DNA from: Narthecium ossifragum
Taxonomy: Eukaryota > Streptophyta > Magnoliopsida > Dioscoreales > Nartheciaceae
NCBI GenBank assembly: GCA_963920575.1
Contig: OY986971.1
Coordinates: 13,320,492-13,384,491 of the forward strand
Direction of reading: 5' to 3'
Length of the DNA stretch: 64,000 nt
Position 1 is the first letter of the stretch. Every line of letters starts with the position of its first letter. A program made the position numbers and the translations under genes. Below, piece by piece: positions 10,932 to 23,600 of the stretch. The notes below the pieces were generated by a model, which saw nothing but the letters and a program-made list of their open reading frames with translations, did no database searches and was not told where the DNA came from.

Positions 10932-11168
10932 GGGCGCGTTTGGCGCGCCCCGGATCCCGCGAATCCGCGGATTCCGCGGACCGGGATCCGCGCGTTTGGC
11001 GCCGTCGCGGATCCCGGTCGGATCCCTTAAATTGGAATCCGCCCTGAGGCGGATTCCAATTTCGGCGTCCCGAAATTTTATCAGGATGCCGATCGCGGAA
11101 TCCGCTCCGACGGATTCCGCGGATTCCATTCCGTGGATTCCGCGGATCTGCCGGAGCCAAACGCTCCC
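10932..11168. mobile_element. GC-rich MITE (237 bp) with GGGCGCGTTTGGCGC termini
   Basis: The left end GGGCGCGTTTGGCGC and the inverse of the right end, GGGAGCGTTTGGCTC, form about 15-bp terminal inverted repeats. The trinucleotide GAA flanks both sides (10929-10931 and 11169-11171), a plausible 3-bp target duplication of the PIF/Harbinger type. The interior is built from repeated GGATTCCGCGG and GGGATCC words in both orientations, giving a strongly self-complementary sequence. No protein is encoded. Confidence 0.65.
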
Positions 11169-12818
11169 GAACTAAATCAAGATCTCAGATTAACGAATTC
11201 ACTTCTCATATTTTATTCCCATTTTTTTTTTTATCACTTTTTCATAATTTTCCCCAGTTGTTTTCCATTTTGTTAGGATTTCTTTTCTAACATTCTCGGT
11301 TTTCCCCTTGATTTCTCTCTCTTCCTTGGACGGCTTGGCTTGGCTCACCAGCAAGCCGGGACTTTATCGTCCCAGCTTGTTTGCGGTTTTGATCGGCTCG
11401 ATCCCGAGCCGCTCCGACCATCTCGCCGTCCGCCGCTTTCCCATCACCAAAAAACCCTAAAATCACCCGAAAACTACTCCTATCATCTCCCTCACTCCAT
11501 TCCCGAACTCAACCACCTCTATTGCCCTCATCTCCGACGCCGGCATCAACCCACCGCCGATCACCGTTCGTCACCGCCACTCCGACCACATCAACACCTC
11601 TAAACTAGCTCTAAAATTACCTAAATCTTCTGCTATACATACTTCCGACCTTCTCCACCCTCGCAGACGCCTCCTTCGACGCCAATCAACTCCACCCAAA
11701 AACCACCACGTGGCCTCCTTCGGATCCGGCCATCTCGGAGCCCTATTCCACAATCAGACCCAATGGAACAACTCATGAGACCTCCACGAACGCAAATGAA
11801 GCGGTCCCTCGCTCCGAAGAGCTTTCCTTGCAGGTGAACAAGCTCCGACGAACCTCAGCCGCCGGATCTAATCAATCAATCTTTTGATAGATCGTATAGG
11901 GGTATTTTTGTCATCTAACATTAATAACTAATTAAGATGATCAACAAATGGGGTTTTCAACTTAAAAACTAAGCTAATGGGGGTTTTATGATAATTTTTG
12001 TTAAACGGGTGTTATTGATAATTCTCTACTTTTTATATTATATGAGCTCACAATCAGAAATGGGATTAAAAAGGCAAGTGCATGCAACGAAATTAATCTC
12101 AAGTCTTACCATGGTCAGCATTAAAGGAGATACAATGCTAACGACATCCGCATCATATGCCCAAAATGCTGCCATTCCCTATAATAGGGAGGCAAATACA
12201 GGGAAGTGGGTAAAATTCAGCCAACACTAGTCACCCTTGCTCTTCCCTATGATAGGAAAGTGCTATAGTGCTCCCCTACATGCAGGGGAGCACTATTCAC
12301 CACCTTATTCAATAAACTATGTTCATATAATACCATCAATGAGGGCTTCTTTTCAGCTATCTCTCTTCTCTCCTCATTGGCCATCTCTCTTCTCTCACCA
12401 AGTGAGCTCACCATTGATCCTGCCGGCGACGAACCGCGACGAACCACTATCCCTTCCTCCTCGACAAGCTGCGACTTCCATCGGCGTTAACCACGAGCTC
12501 CACCAATGGCCAATCACGATCCCTTCCTCCTTGGCGAAGGGATCGACCCCCATCGGCGGTGAACCATGATTTCTTCCTCCTCGATGAACGGAATGACCCC
12601 CTTCCGGCGGCAAACAACTATTGGCGTTGTCCCCTCGCCCAAGCAAACCCTTTTACCTCTCTCCTTCCGTCCATTTATCTCGTCCTTGATTTCCTCCACA
12701 GGTAGCTCCATTTATAAAAATTTGCTTATTATGTTTCTAATTTTGTTGCTGTTTGCTATTTTCTTGTTTCTAATTTTGTTTCTAATTCATGTATTCCTAT
12801 GACTATTGTTGATAGCTC

Positions 12819-13875
12819 ATGAACTCACAAAGAAGTCAAGATTTCTACAATTCTCTATTTGAAGATGGAGTTCAATCTGACCAACAAGATTCACATATCG
12901 AATTGAACTCTCCAACCCAAATGGATGGGACAAACAAAGGTAAGAAAATCACGTGTGGTGGCAACTTCTCCATAGAAGAAGATGTTATACTTGTTTCGGC
13001 ATGGTTAAATACGAGCTTAGATGCTATTCATGGGACCGATCAAAAGACGACGACATTTTGGAAGAGAGTTAAGCATTATTACAATGAGTGCAAAATGGAA
13101 AAGTACTCTGACTGTTATGAAAAGTCTCTGAGCAATCACTAGTCAAGCATTCAACTTGCGGTGAACAAATTCATGGGACTTTTAGGTCAAATTGAGGCTT
13201 TAGGACTATTCGGTTGTAATGAACAAGATAAGGTAAGTATCGGTAATTTATAGTAAGTTCACTATAAGATTTCTTATCTTGATATAGAGATATCTTATAT
13301 TTGTTGGTTCTTTGCAGATTGAAGAGGCTAAAAATATGTATTTGAGTATTCAAAATTGTAATTTTCAATTTGAGTTGGTCAAACTTCTTCTAAAAGAAAG
13401 CAATCCATGTCATGCACTCTATCCACACAAAATACGATAAATATGGGTGAAGATAACACATATGTATCAGGATTTGTTGACTTGGAAAGGCCATCGGGTC
13501 AAAAGTTCATGAAGGAGAGACCAAAAAAGGGTGGAGGTAAAAACAATAACTCATCTGGATTTGATGAGATCTTATGTAAGTGGGTAGAAGATAAGAGACT
13601 TAGAGATGAAAACAAAATGACACAATTTGAAAAACAATGCCTCTCTCGTGGGGAATGAACAGCTTGATATTCAACGACATACGGCTTTAGCGGAGAGAGA
13701 GAAGGCTCAAGCTGCGAGAGGCAAAATTGTTCTACAACAAGATCAACTTGAAATGCAAAAGAGGGAGAAAGAGATGCAAATCATGATGACAAATTTAAAC
13801 ACCTTAAATGATATGCAAAGAAAGTATTTTGCCTCATTTCAAGCAGAAATCTTAGCTAAGAGGAAGGATATGTAG
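12819..13875 (+). pseudogene. Decayed Myb/SANT-like, NAM-associated protein gene (PIF/Harbinger accessory type)
   Basis: Pieces in order: FSIEEDVILVSAWLNTSLDA, with GTDQKTTTFWKRVKHYYNE following (SANT/trihelix-like domain); SIQLAVNKFMGLLGQIEA; an intron at 13233-13317 (AAG|GTAAGT...TTTGCAG); IEEAKNMYLSIQ; and a coiled-coil-like C-terminus rich in Glu/Lys/Gln (EREKAQAARGKIVLQQDQLE). This order matches plant proteins with a NAM-associated C-terminal domain, which overlap the DNA-binding ORF1 proteins of PIF/Harbinger transposons. Breaks: an in-frame TAG at 13140, a frameshift after the ESNPCHALY segment, and another near 13650. No transposase partner lies nearby. Probably a dead accessory ORF. 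Confidence 0.6.
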
Positions 13876-15762
13876 TTTTTATGAGTATGAATGTATTCAT
13901 TTTAGTAGCTTTTGTTCCATTACCGTCGGTTTACTTGCAATAGTGTCTTGATTGTATTGTAACAACCATTGATTGTATTGTAACAATCATGGTGCCAGCA
14001 AGAACAAGATTCAAAATTGTGCTTGCGATTACTTTGTAGGATCTGGCATTTATACTATTTTATGAGTGCATCTTTTATAAAATCATACATGTCTATCAGA
14101 GGAGTAGTCAAAGTCTCCAAAAATCATATAGCAAATCATCCAACACATCAGCCTTCAAATTTCACGCTCGACCTTCGCATCGACCGTTACATCAACATGC
14201 AGCCTCTGTGAGGAAATGATGTATTCAGAGTCGATACTTGGATCATCCACCGCATCAACCTTCAAACTTCGCGATTGACCTTCGCATCGACCGTCAATAC
14301 AAAACATCTAAAAATTGAATTTAAAGAGTTCCAAATTAAGGGATATAAATGTCAAATCACTATTTAGTGATCATACACATATTGAAATCATCGAAACAAT
14401 GTTAGGATCAACACTCTCTAACTCCAAACACTAGTTCGTGAGTAGCTACATTCTTATAACATTAACTTAATACGTAATAGCAGTTGTGTTCTTGAATTAA
14501 ACATATATAGCTCAATATTAAAGTTGCGTATGACTGTGTAAGTTCCATAGATGATCGACGAGATCGCTTTGAAGTTGAGAATGCATCTCTCTGTTTCTAA
14601 TACTATGGTGTCACCGAATGAGCTCTGTAAGCTCGGGGGTATGACCATGCTCATGGAAATATAGTCATTGGAAATGTATCCGTTAGAATAGAGTCGTTGG
14701 AAATTTAGCAGTTGGAACATGACCGTTTGAATATTATTGATGAAATATATCCGCTAAAATATGACCATTAGAAATTTGACTGATGGATTTCAAGCATTTA
14801 AGTAATATTATTGTTGACATAAAAACCTAATTATTTATTTTATAATATACTTTGATATAAATATATCTCAATGATTAATGACATGATATAATATTTAATT
14901 ATTATAATTATATGACTGTCAAATAATAATTAAGAATAGAATAATAAAAAAAGACGGGACAATGAGTATTTTATTAATGTCAGGAATGGTTCAGGGAAGC
15001 TGATGTACAGAATTGTGAATAGAAAAGCTATAAAATAAAAAAATATTATATATTAGAATATTTTAGGGGGGAATGATAGGGAAGCCGACGCGGAAGCCTG
15101 ACAACGCTAATGTTACATAAAAGCTAGACAACTAATTTGGACTTACAGTAATAGTCACGTAAGAGATGTCAATGAACAAAAAAATATCATTCGACCAGCT
15201 TCTTATGTCACTGTGACTGGTCACTATATGACATTAAAATTAAGATTTATCATGATAATATAGCTGACTCATTACTGGCAATAATAACTTTCCCAAGCAC
15301 TTTAAAAAGTTTCTTGTCTGTTATGTGTAGGATTAAAGAGAGGCTATGCATGCAAGCCCTTTTTGAGGCAGGTTATGTCATGCATGTAAACTTTGGATTC
15401 TTTTTCGTATATAAGCACAAAGAGGGGTTAAAAGCCCCTGTATACAATATTAAACTTGGATTATAGTCCGGTGTTTATTTACGCCTTCCTAATTTATCCC
15501 GATATACAGCCAAACACTCTCTAATCCCCACCTCTATCCTCATTTCTATCTCTATTTTATCCCCACTTTTTAACCAATCATTACTATTTTTTCTCTTCTT
15601 TTGAACCAATCACATTAACTTTATAAAGACGATCACAATCAGCAATTCTTTAATTGCTTTCTTTCTTAAAGAGATTAACTACAAGAGATTACACCAATTA
15701 CAATTGTTGACAATCATGCCTTTTATAGAGCAAGATTGGAGTAAATCTCTATAGGGAATTTA
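13876..15762. other. AT-rich spacer, no gene seen
   Basis: No conserved coding sequence. A direct repeat of about 40 bp (core GACCTTCGCATCGACCGT) occurs near 14165 and again near 14275. A TATATAAG motif near 15412 has no gene after it. Confidence 0.5.
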
Positions 15763-16784
15763 GGAAAAAAAATTTTAAATAATATTATTTTAATAAAATA
15801 TTATTATAATATGGATTTGAAGAAAGTATTGATGAAAGTATGCCCGGTTTGGCCACATCAGCACCACACTGATGTGGCCTTTCATTTTTTAGCCCCAAGC
15901 ATGAAGACATAACTCCAAGTTACGTCTTCGACTGAAGACGTAAATCCAATTTACGTCTTTACTTCACCCTAGTAAGACGTAACTCCAAGTTGCGTTTTCA
16001 ATTGAAGTAAGCAGCCAAAAAAGGACAAGCGCGTGGGCGATAGATGGGGCTACTAGTAAAACATAACTTGGAGTTAGGTCATTATTAATGGAGTTACGTC
16101 TCTAAGCCACATTACCTCACGATCGCGACCCTCCTCCTTCCCCCCACCCATGACCCCCTCCTTCTCCACCCGTGACCCCCTCCTTCCGAACCTTCCCCTC
16201 CTTTCGGCGCTCGTCCTTCCCCTCCTTCCGGCGCTCGAATTCGTTGGGCGTCCGCACGCGGCCGGCGACCCACCTCCTTCCCCACCCGTGACCCCCTCCT
16301 TCCAGACCTTCCCCTCTTTCCGGCAGTCGTCTTCGTCGGGCGTCCGCACACGGCCGGTGACCCACCTCCTTCCCCACCCGTGACCCCCTCCTTCCGACGG
16401 TCATCATCGTTGAGCGTCCGCACGCGGCCGGCGACCCACCTTCCGCACCCGTGACCCCCTCCTTTTGGCAATCATCCTTCCCCTCCTTTCGACGCTTGTC
16501 GTCGTCGGGCGTCCGCACGCGGCCTTTTTGACTGCTTACATAACTTGGAGTTACGTAACTCAAAGTTACGTAACTGACGTAAAGACGTAACTTGGAGTTA
16601 CGTCTTACTAGGTGAAGTATTTGACTGAAGACGTAACTTGGTCTTCATGCTTGGGACTAGAAAATGAAAGGCCACACTAGCGTAGTGCTGACGTGGCCAA
16701 ACCAGGCATACTTTCGTCAATACTTTTTCCATATGCATATTTTAATAATATTTTATTAAAATAATATTATTTTAAAAAAAATCC
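15763..16784. mobile_element. Mutator-like non-autonomous element (1,022 bp) with long TIRs and 9-bp TSD
   Basis: Perfect 9-bp duplications GGGAATTTA flank the element (15754-15762 and 16785-16793). The left terminus, GGAAAAAAAATTTTAAAT, is the near-inverse of the right terminus. Homology between the arms continues for more than 200 bp, through GGTTTGGCCAC, CCTTTCATTTT, CAAGCATGAAGAC and repeated AACTCCAAGTTACGTC words. Nine-base target duplication plus long TIRs is the signature of Mutator-like elements. There is no transposase. The centre is a GC-rich repeat block (separate entry). Confidence 0.82.
16135..16530. repeat. GC-rich tandem repeat inside the Mutator-like element
   Basis: About four copies of a roughly 100-bp unit containing CACCCGTGACCCCCTCCTT and GGGCGTCCGCACGCGGCC. 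Frames remain open on both strands because the unit lacks stops; the translations are low-complexity and are not considered genes. The GC-rich core contrasts with the AT-rich TIR arms. Confidence 0.7.
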
Positions 16785-16793
16785 GGGAATTTA

Positions 16794-17679
16794 TGATAGT
16801 TATGCTGCTGGTAGATACAATTGCAAAAAAAATAGTAATGGAGTTGACAGAGAGTCAAAGGACATGATATCGTTAGGACTACTAAATGAACATTAAGCAA
16901 AAAAAGTATATATTTTTTTTTTTTGCAATTGTATCCAATAGAACCCTCAAAAGAAAGAAAAGAAACAACAATTTCTGAAGAAGAATGCTGAAAAAAAAAA
17001 GCTGTAGAAACAATTTATGATACAATTGCCAAACCATGCAAATTATGTGTTCTTCATCTAGGGGACTACGAATTGTAACAAAGAAGACACTAATCTTAAA
17101 TTAACTCAGTTAAAACGGATTAACTTTAGGCTAAATTCTTAGATGTGGCTAATAAGAAGGCTCACGAGTAGTATTCATTCGAATAATTTACAACAAAGAG
17201 GCAAAGCTTCACCATTGTCTTGTGATTTCTCAGTTTTTAATAAGGCATTTATATAAGCAAATGGAAACAAAATATAAAATGAAACAAGACTACTAATCTG
17301 GCAATCTAGGATATTGTATAGCTGCAAGCACAATTAGCTGTGGTTCATCAGTTGCAGACTTGCAGTTAAAAGTCATTTTGTTCGAGCCTATTTCACAAAA
17401 CTGATCGAGTACCATCGAATTGCAAAAAACAAGGATTTTCACATCACTAGCTTGAGATAATAAGATTGCATAGCCACTGTTTAAATAGCAAATGATGGCG
17501 AAGCAAAGAGCATCCATTCATGTTCCTTTTTTATAATCTTTCTAAATCCAGCAAAGTGTTATTTCTAAAACCAACAAAGTATTATCATACACCCTCTCCA
17601 CAACTTCCATGAAACACAAGCATAATTAATCGGAAAAGGAAAATGTACCTTCAACATTAATAGAGGATAGTCGTAGCAA
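16794..17679. other. Downstream flank of the ZOP1-like gene
   Basis: AT-rich sequence beyond the minus-strand stop codon at 17680, probably 3' UTR and intergenic DNA. No other conserved coding sequence is seen. Confidence 0.5.
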
Positions 17680-20600
17680 TCAGTATGACTTGTAAAGGCC
17701 CAGCAACGGTTTCTCCCTCTCTTCTACTCTTTTCTTTGCAGCCTCCCTTGCTTTCAGGGCTGCCGCTTCCTCTTTAGAAATGACCTTGGTCTTCCCATCA
17801 TCTCTTTTTCTCTTGTTAACAGCAATTGATGATGTTGCACCTTTCAAGGATCTCATGGGATTCAAAGAACTTGAAACGACCAAGCCTGGAGCAGCCCCAC
17901 CTTTAGGTTTAGAAGTGGAACCATCCTTTGCAGCAGATAGACTTTTTGAAGCCAATTGACTAGTTTCTGGTCCTGACATGTTGGATTTTGAGAATGCTTC
18001 TTGTGTAACCCACTGCCCTGGTGGCCATATCAGTTTTTAAAAAACGACATCAGAGAACTTAGCATATCAACTTGACATATGGTTTGTACACCAACTATAA
18101 GAAGATATCAACAAATAGAAATGTAAAATAAGTGTACATCTCAGTCATCTTACCTAAACTCTCTGAATAATATAAACCAGAACTTGGATCATGGTAATAG
18201 CCGCTAGCTTTGTTGTAGTAATATCCAGTAGCGATCTCATATTTCCATTCTGGAGCAAGAAAATTTATGTATGATATGTATGAAGAAGGGAAGTCAGAAT
18301 ATGTTCCTTTATAGCATGTCAAAGTAGTGACTTTTAATCGAGAAAATGGTAATTTAGGAAATTTAACAGTCATGTTCCTTTTCCAACTCAACCTACTAAC
18401 TTGCAAATCTTAAGCTAAAAGAAAGCTTACAATACCATCTCCAGTTGCTGCTGCTGCTGAGCCTTCAGCACTGACATTAGTTTTCTCATGAGACTCTTGC
18501 GTGCGACAAGAAGTATCCTTGGCCTCCTCAAATGATGCTAAATCCTTTTGATAACTACGTTTAGCTTTCTGCAGGACCACATTGGGTGAAAATATTTAGA
18601 ACAGAAAATCATTTTAAAAAATTTGTTATCAAAACATTTAAAGTTCTGAACAGGAAATAATTCTATTAGCAACATAACTACCTAAATAGAAGACTACAGA
18701 CAAATAGCTTACTGCTTCTATTTGCTCAAGGGCTCGGGCTGCTTCCTTCTGTTCCTTCTCCCTCGCAGCACTCTCCTTTCGCATATTAGCAAGCCTCTTA
18801 TCAACATTGTCCTTGTGACGCTGACCAAGCTCATGGGTTCTTATACTCAGAGGATTATTGGATATATAAATCTTGCAGAAGTCGCACCATTTATTTCCCT
18901 GGCTCACCCAATACTGCAATTGACATGCACAGAAAGAGTTACTATATAGGACCAATTGTTTCTAATACAAACATGCATAGAAAGAGTTATTATATAGGAC
19001 CAATTGTTTCTAATACAGTTAATACTTTAACCCATGACCAACAAAAGTCCAAAAATTAGACGAACAGCTAAACATAGGTTATCAATGAGGAACTTCAAAA
19101 TGTCAGCAAACAAATACATGGATATATTCCTCAAACTTTCCAGACATGGGCAAAACAAGAGAAACCCATTATTACAACGCTGATGCTGAACAGCCATATA
19201 GCTTGGCATAAAGCCACAAAAGTTTATCACTATATTGTCATCGGTGAAATAGGAAGCTAAGCTAACAAAAGACAATTTTAAAGGCGCTTGCATTGATGGC
19301 TATGTGTAATTCAAGTAAAGCAAATATAGCTCGTATAAAAATGATGTAACATTTAAAGGCCCAATGCTACATATATTTCTCAGTCAATAATGATAAACTT
19401 TAAATAGACGAGAAACAGAAAAGCAAAAAAAAATAATCTGACTGATGAATTACATTGAAAATAATAATGTAAAAAAAAAATAGAGGATTGTAAAAGTGCT
19501 CCCGTAACTGAAATTTCAGACAACAGAACTACAGTGACCAACAATTATAGCTAAAAGGAGCCCAAACAAGCACTAAGGAACTAAAATAACAAGAGAAAAA
19601 CAAATTCAAAGTCAAAATGGGAAAAGTTAGCGGCATAAATCATAGATAACACCAGAAGAACAATTATCAAGGTCGAGATGTTCAAATATCTCAACCAGTT
19701 GAATCATACAGTGTATCCCCCAATACGTAGTCCACGAGCAGAAGAAGAAAACAAATATTGAAACAGCTACGATCGATGTGTAGCATTAGACGTTAGTGGA
19801 TTCTCAACAGTGCAAATTTACAGGATGGATGGATAGTAAGGTAGGTTAAAGAAATGAAAATGGATAATTAGATGATTAGTAGCTAAAACGTTCAGCATCA
19901 AGAAGGTTTCTAGTGTTCACAAAACAATCACAGGATTAGGGATTCCCAGAAGCATGTTGCATCTAAAGCTATTAATAATGGCTCTGCATCAACAGTGACC
20001 TATAAGTTATTCAATGCCCTAAGCTTGAATCATTCTATAGTGAGATTATGGACCAGAAGAACAAATTAGTTTCAATCTATAACTTTCTACCAGTTATAGG
20101 GATTAGTACTTATCCATATTGCTTATCAAGGTAAAAACTACGTAAAATGTCTAGAAAAGCACATTTCAGCTCACATGATAATAAGAATAAGACAATCCCT
20201 CGAGTTTAAACTGAAACTCTGAGTAAAATGTCTAGAAAAGCACCTATGCAAAATCTTTACCATAATCAATGGATATGACCCTCTTCTATTTATTCCATCG
20301 ACATTGTAGATAATTTGGTATAAACTGGCATTGTAATGGTGGCAACAGTTTAGCCTATGATCAATTTGATCCATCACGTCAAATCCTAGCATGAACCCAT
20401 TCATCTACAATTGTTGCAACAAACTAAACTATACTATTTTATAGCAAAATCTCCAAAGATTACAATCATCACGCTCATCTCATAAGATTCATCACAGCTG
20501 TAGAGTTATTGCAGATTCATCACGCTAAATCTCCAAGTCTCGATTACATCTGCCTCATTCATCACATACAATTTACTAGTATTGCAGTAACATTTTGTCT

Positions 20601-23600
20601 GGTACTCCCTTGTCTATAAACAATGTGAGAAAAAAAACCCCCAAAAAATTGCCAATGTAGGCACTTCACTAGTGATGCAGGCTGGCTGAGAGGACGCTAG
20701 CAAGGGAGAGGGGAGAGGGGAGAGGGGAGAGGGGAAGGGGGAAGAAGGAACTAGGAAGGAGGAAGAGGGAGAGCAACCGAGAGAGAGTCAGGGAGAGAAA
20801 GCATATCAGATTTTTTTTTCATTTCATCAATAATAATACCTCAAGACAAAACTAGGTCCCATTTTATAGGATTAGGGAACTGACTCAACCAATACAACTC
20901 AAATGGACTCAACCCAAATAACAACAGGATTCAAACTCAAATACAAAGACTCTGATAAAAGGGGCTAGGACTCAAAATAGATGGTGTCGGCATCAACTCT
21001 CCCGGGTTGAAGGGAACTCGAGTATAGGGAGTACGGCCCCGAAAATGCGTCAAAAGGTCCAAGTCAACCTATGAAAGCCGAATCCTCATATCAAAGGTAA
21101 TCATCCAACCATCCAACCATAGTGAGGGTGGTTGGATGAGTCCCTGACGCCGCCTATAGACACGGGTAATGGGTAGCGCACATATGGTCTCCCCATCAAC
21201 AATCCGGGGGGGAGAACCCAACGCTATCACTGAGAGAAAGGTGTGACTCTGGTGGTACTCTAAGAGATTTGGGTCAAGCTGTTGCGGCTCCTCTCGGGTG
21301 ATCCAGGTGACATCACTGTCTGGACGCCCTTGCCAACGAACCAGGAAACATTGAGTACGGCCACTGATGGTAGAAACTAGCTGCTCATCTAAAATAACAT
21401 CAATAAACTCTGGTTGTGCGGGGGGCAGGGGTAAAGGAGTAAGGTCTGGGACAGTGGGGTCATCTGGTAGAGAAAGGGGTGCAGTGAAAGGATCATTATG
21501 AATAATGGACGGGCTAGGGTAGGCAACTAGATCTTCAATATTAAAGATGGAGCTAATACCATAATCGGGGGGAATGTCGATAACATAAGCATTTGATCCG
21601 ACCCAATGCAACACTTTGAAAGGTCTAGTGCTACGAGCTTATAATTTATGAGAGGATTCTGAAGGGAAACACTCGTGTCAAATACGAATCATCACATAAT
21701 CCCCAACTTGAAATTCTTTAAAACATGTACGGGAATTAACATGTAATTTATATTGAATATTACTTGTGTAAATTCGCTTGTTAATCTCTTGATGTAAATC
21801 AAGAATAGAGTGTGCAAATGCATGTGCGGAATCTGAAATTTTAACATGAGACGCCATGGGCAGAAGATCCAAAGGCTTTCTGGGTTGGTAATCATGCACG
21901 ACCTCAAAAGAACTCATGCCAATAGACCTGTTAATGGAGCTATTATATGCAAATTGGGCATGGGGAAGGATCACATCCCAGTTCCGAGCAGTCACCCACA
22001 AGGCATCACAGGAGGTTACCAAGGCTCCTATTTATGACTTCAATTTGGCCATCCATTTGAGAACGATAGGCAGTCGAAAACTTCATTGTGGTGCCGACTA
22101 GATGCCACACGGTTTTCCAAAAGCAGCTTGTGAAAGGAAAAGCCCCATCCGACACGATTGTTTTAGGAAGACCATATAGCTTAACGATCTCATTAAAGTA
22201 AATGCGTGCGATCTTGGAAGCATCAGAAGTTTTGGTACACGGGTTGAAGTCGGCCAGTTTGGAAAAAATGGTTGACAACGAAGAAATGGAATCGTGCTTT
22301 TTGAAAGTGTGCGAGAGGGCAAGCACAAAATCCATACTAACGTCTTGCCATGGACGATCGGGGACGAGTAGTGGAGTGTAGAACTGGCACTCAACTTCTA
22401 CAAGAGTCTTATCTCGATCGAAATGGCTAGAAAGACCGCCTGCATGCACTTTCCAAATTAGACAATCTCGCACCAAAAACTTAGGGATGCAAAGTTTGTT
22501 AGCCTTGAATATATATACCTATCCCGCAGAGAAAACTCATCAACCAAGGATCCTCGTCCATTTGTAAGGACTTGAAAAGTTGCTTGTAAATCTAGACAAG
22601 AATCATAATCTTCTTTGAATCGGTCAAATCCAGTGATTTTAGTACTCATTGTAGAAAGTACAGTAAGTCGCCGACTTAGCGCATTTGCAGCCTTGTTCGC
22701 GACGCCCAAACGGTGTTTCAAAACAAAGGTGTACTCCCGTAAGAATTCAACCCAGCGAGCACACCGAGGGTTATGGGAGTTGAGAAAACGCAAGGCCTCG
22801 TGGTCGGAATAGAGGATGAATTTGTGTGGTAAGAGATAATGTCGCCAATACCGCAAGGCTTAGACCACTGCATAAAATTCCTTGTCATAGTTGGAATATT
22901 TTTGTTTGGCATCATTGGCATAGAAGTTTTCTGTCCTCAAGACGGCACAGACTTGCATAAGATGGGTCAGATGTTGCTCCTTGGATTGGCGTAAAATTCC
23001 TTGGTTTGATGAGAATATCATCAAAGCACACGACCAAGAATTTGCCCATGAAAGGTCGGAGTACTTGAGTCATGACTCGCATGAAAATACTTGGAGCATT
23101 TGATAGCCCAAAAGACATTACAAACCATTCGTACAACCCATCCTTGGTCTTGAAGCCAGTTTTCCATTCATCTCTCAGGCGAACCCGAATTTGGTGATAG
23201 CCGCTCTTTAAATCAATTTTTGAAAAGATGGTAGCGCCTGCCATCATATCCAACATGTCATCTAACCTTGGAATGGGGAAGCGATTCTTGACCGTGATTT
23301 TATTAATGGCGCAACTATCCACACATTCACCACGATCCATCCTTCTTTGGTGTAAGGAGGGCAGCTACCGCACATGGGCTCAAACTCTCACGAACAAACT
23401 CCTTGCGTAAGAACTCGTTTACCTGCCGTTGTAATTCAGCATGCTCAAAAGGGTTCATGCGATAATGTGGGAGATTTAGAAGGGTGGCTCCTGGGACTAA
23501 GTCTATTGCATCTTGGATGTCCCGCAGTAGTGGTGGGTGGTCTGGAAGGTCATCAAGAAAAACATCCTGAAGCTCTGTAAGGATTGAGTGGATCTTTGGT

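Larger units (their letters stand above)
9014..12035. mobile_element. Probable non-autonomous Mutator-like element carrying GC-rich segments (inferred)
   Basis: The two ends share a weak inverted resemblance. The left side is rich in AAAACCCCAT / AATAACCCC words. The right side (about 11890-12035) is rich in the complementary ATGGGGTTTT and GGGGGTTTTATG. Inside are two GC-rich, exon-like blocks (about 9220-9720 and 11330-11760) in an AT-rich background, as often seen in Pack-MULEs. Their translations were not recognised. A minisatellite and a MITE sit between them. Boundaries and class are tentative. Confidence 0.3.
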
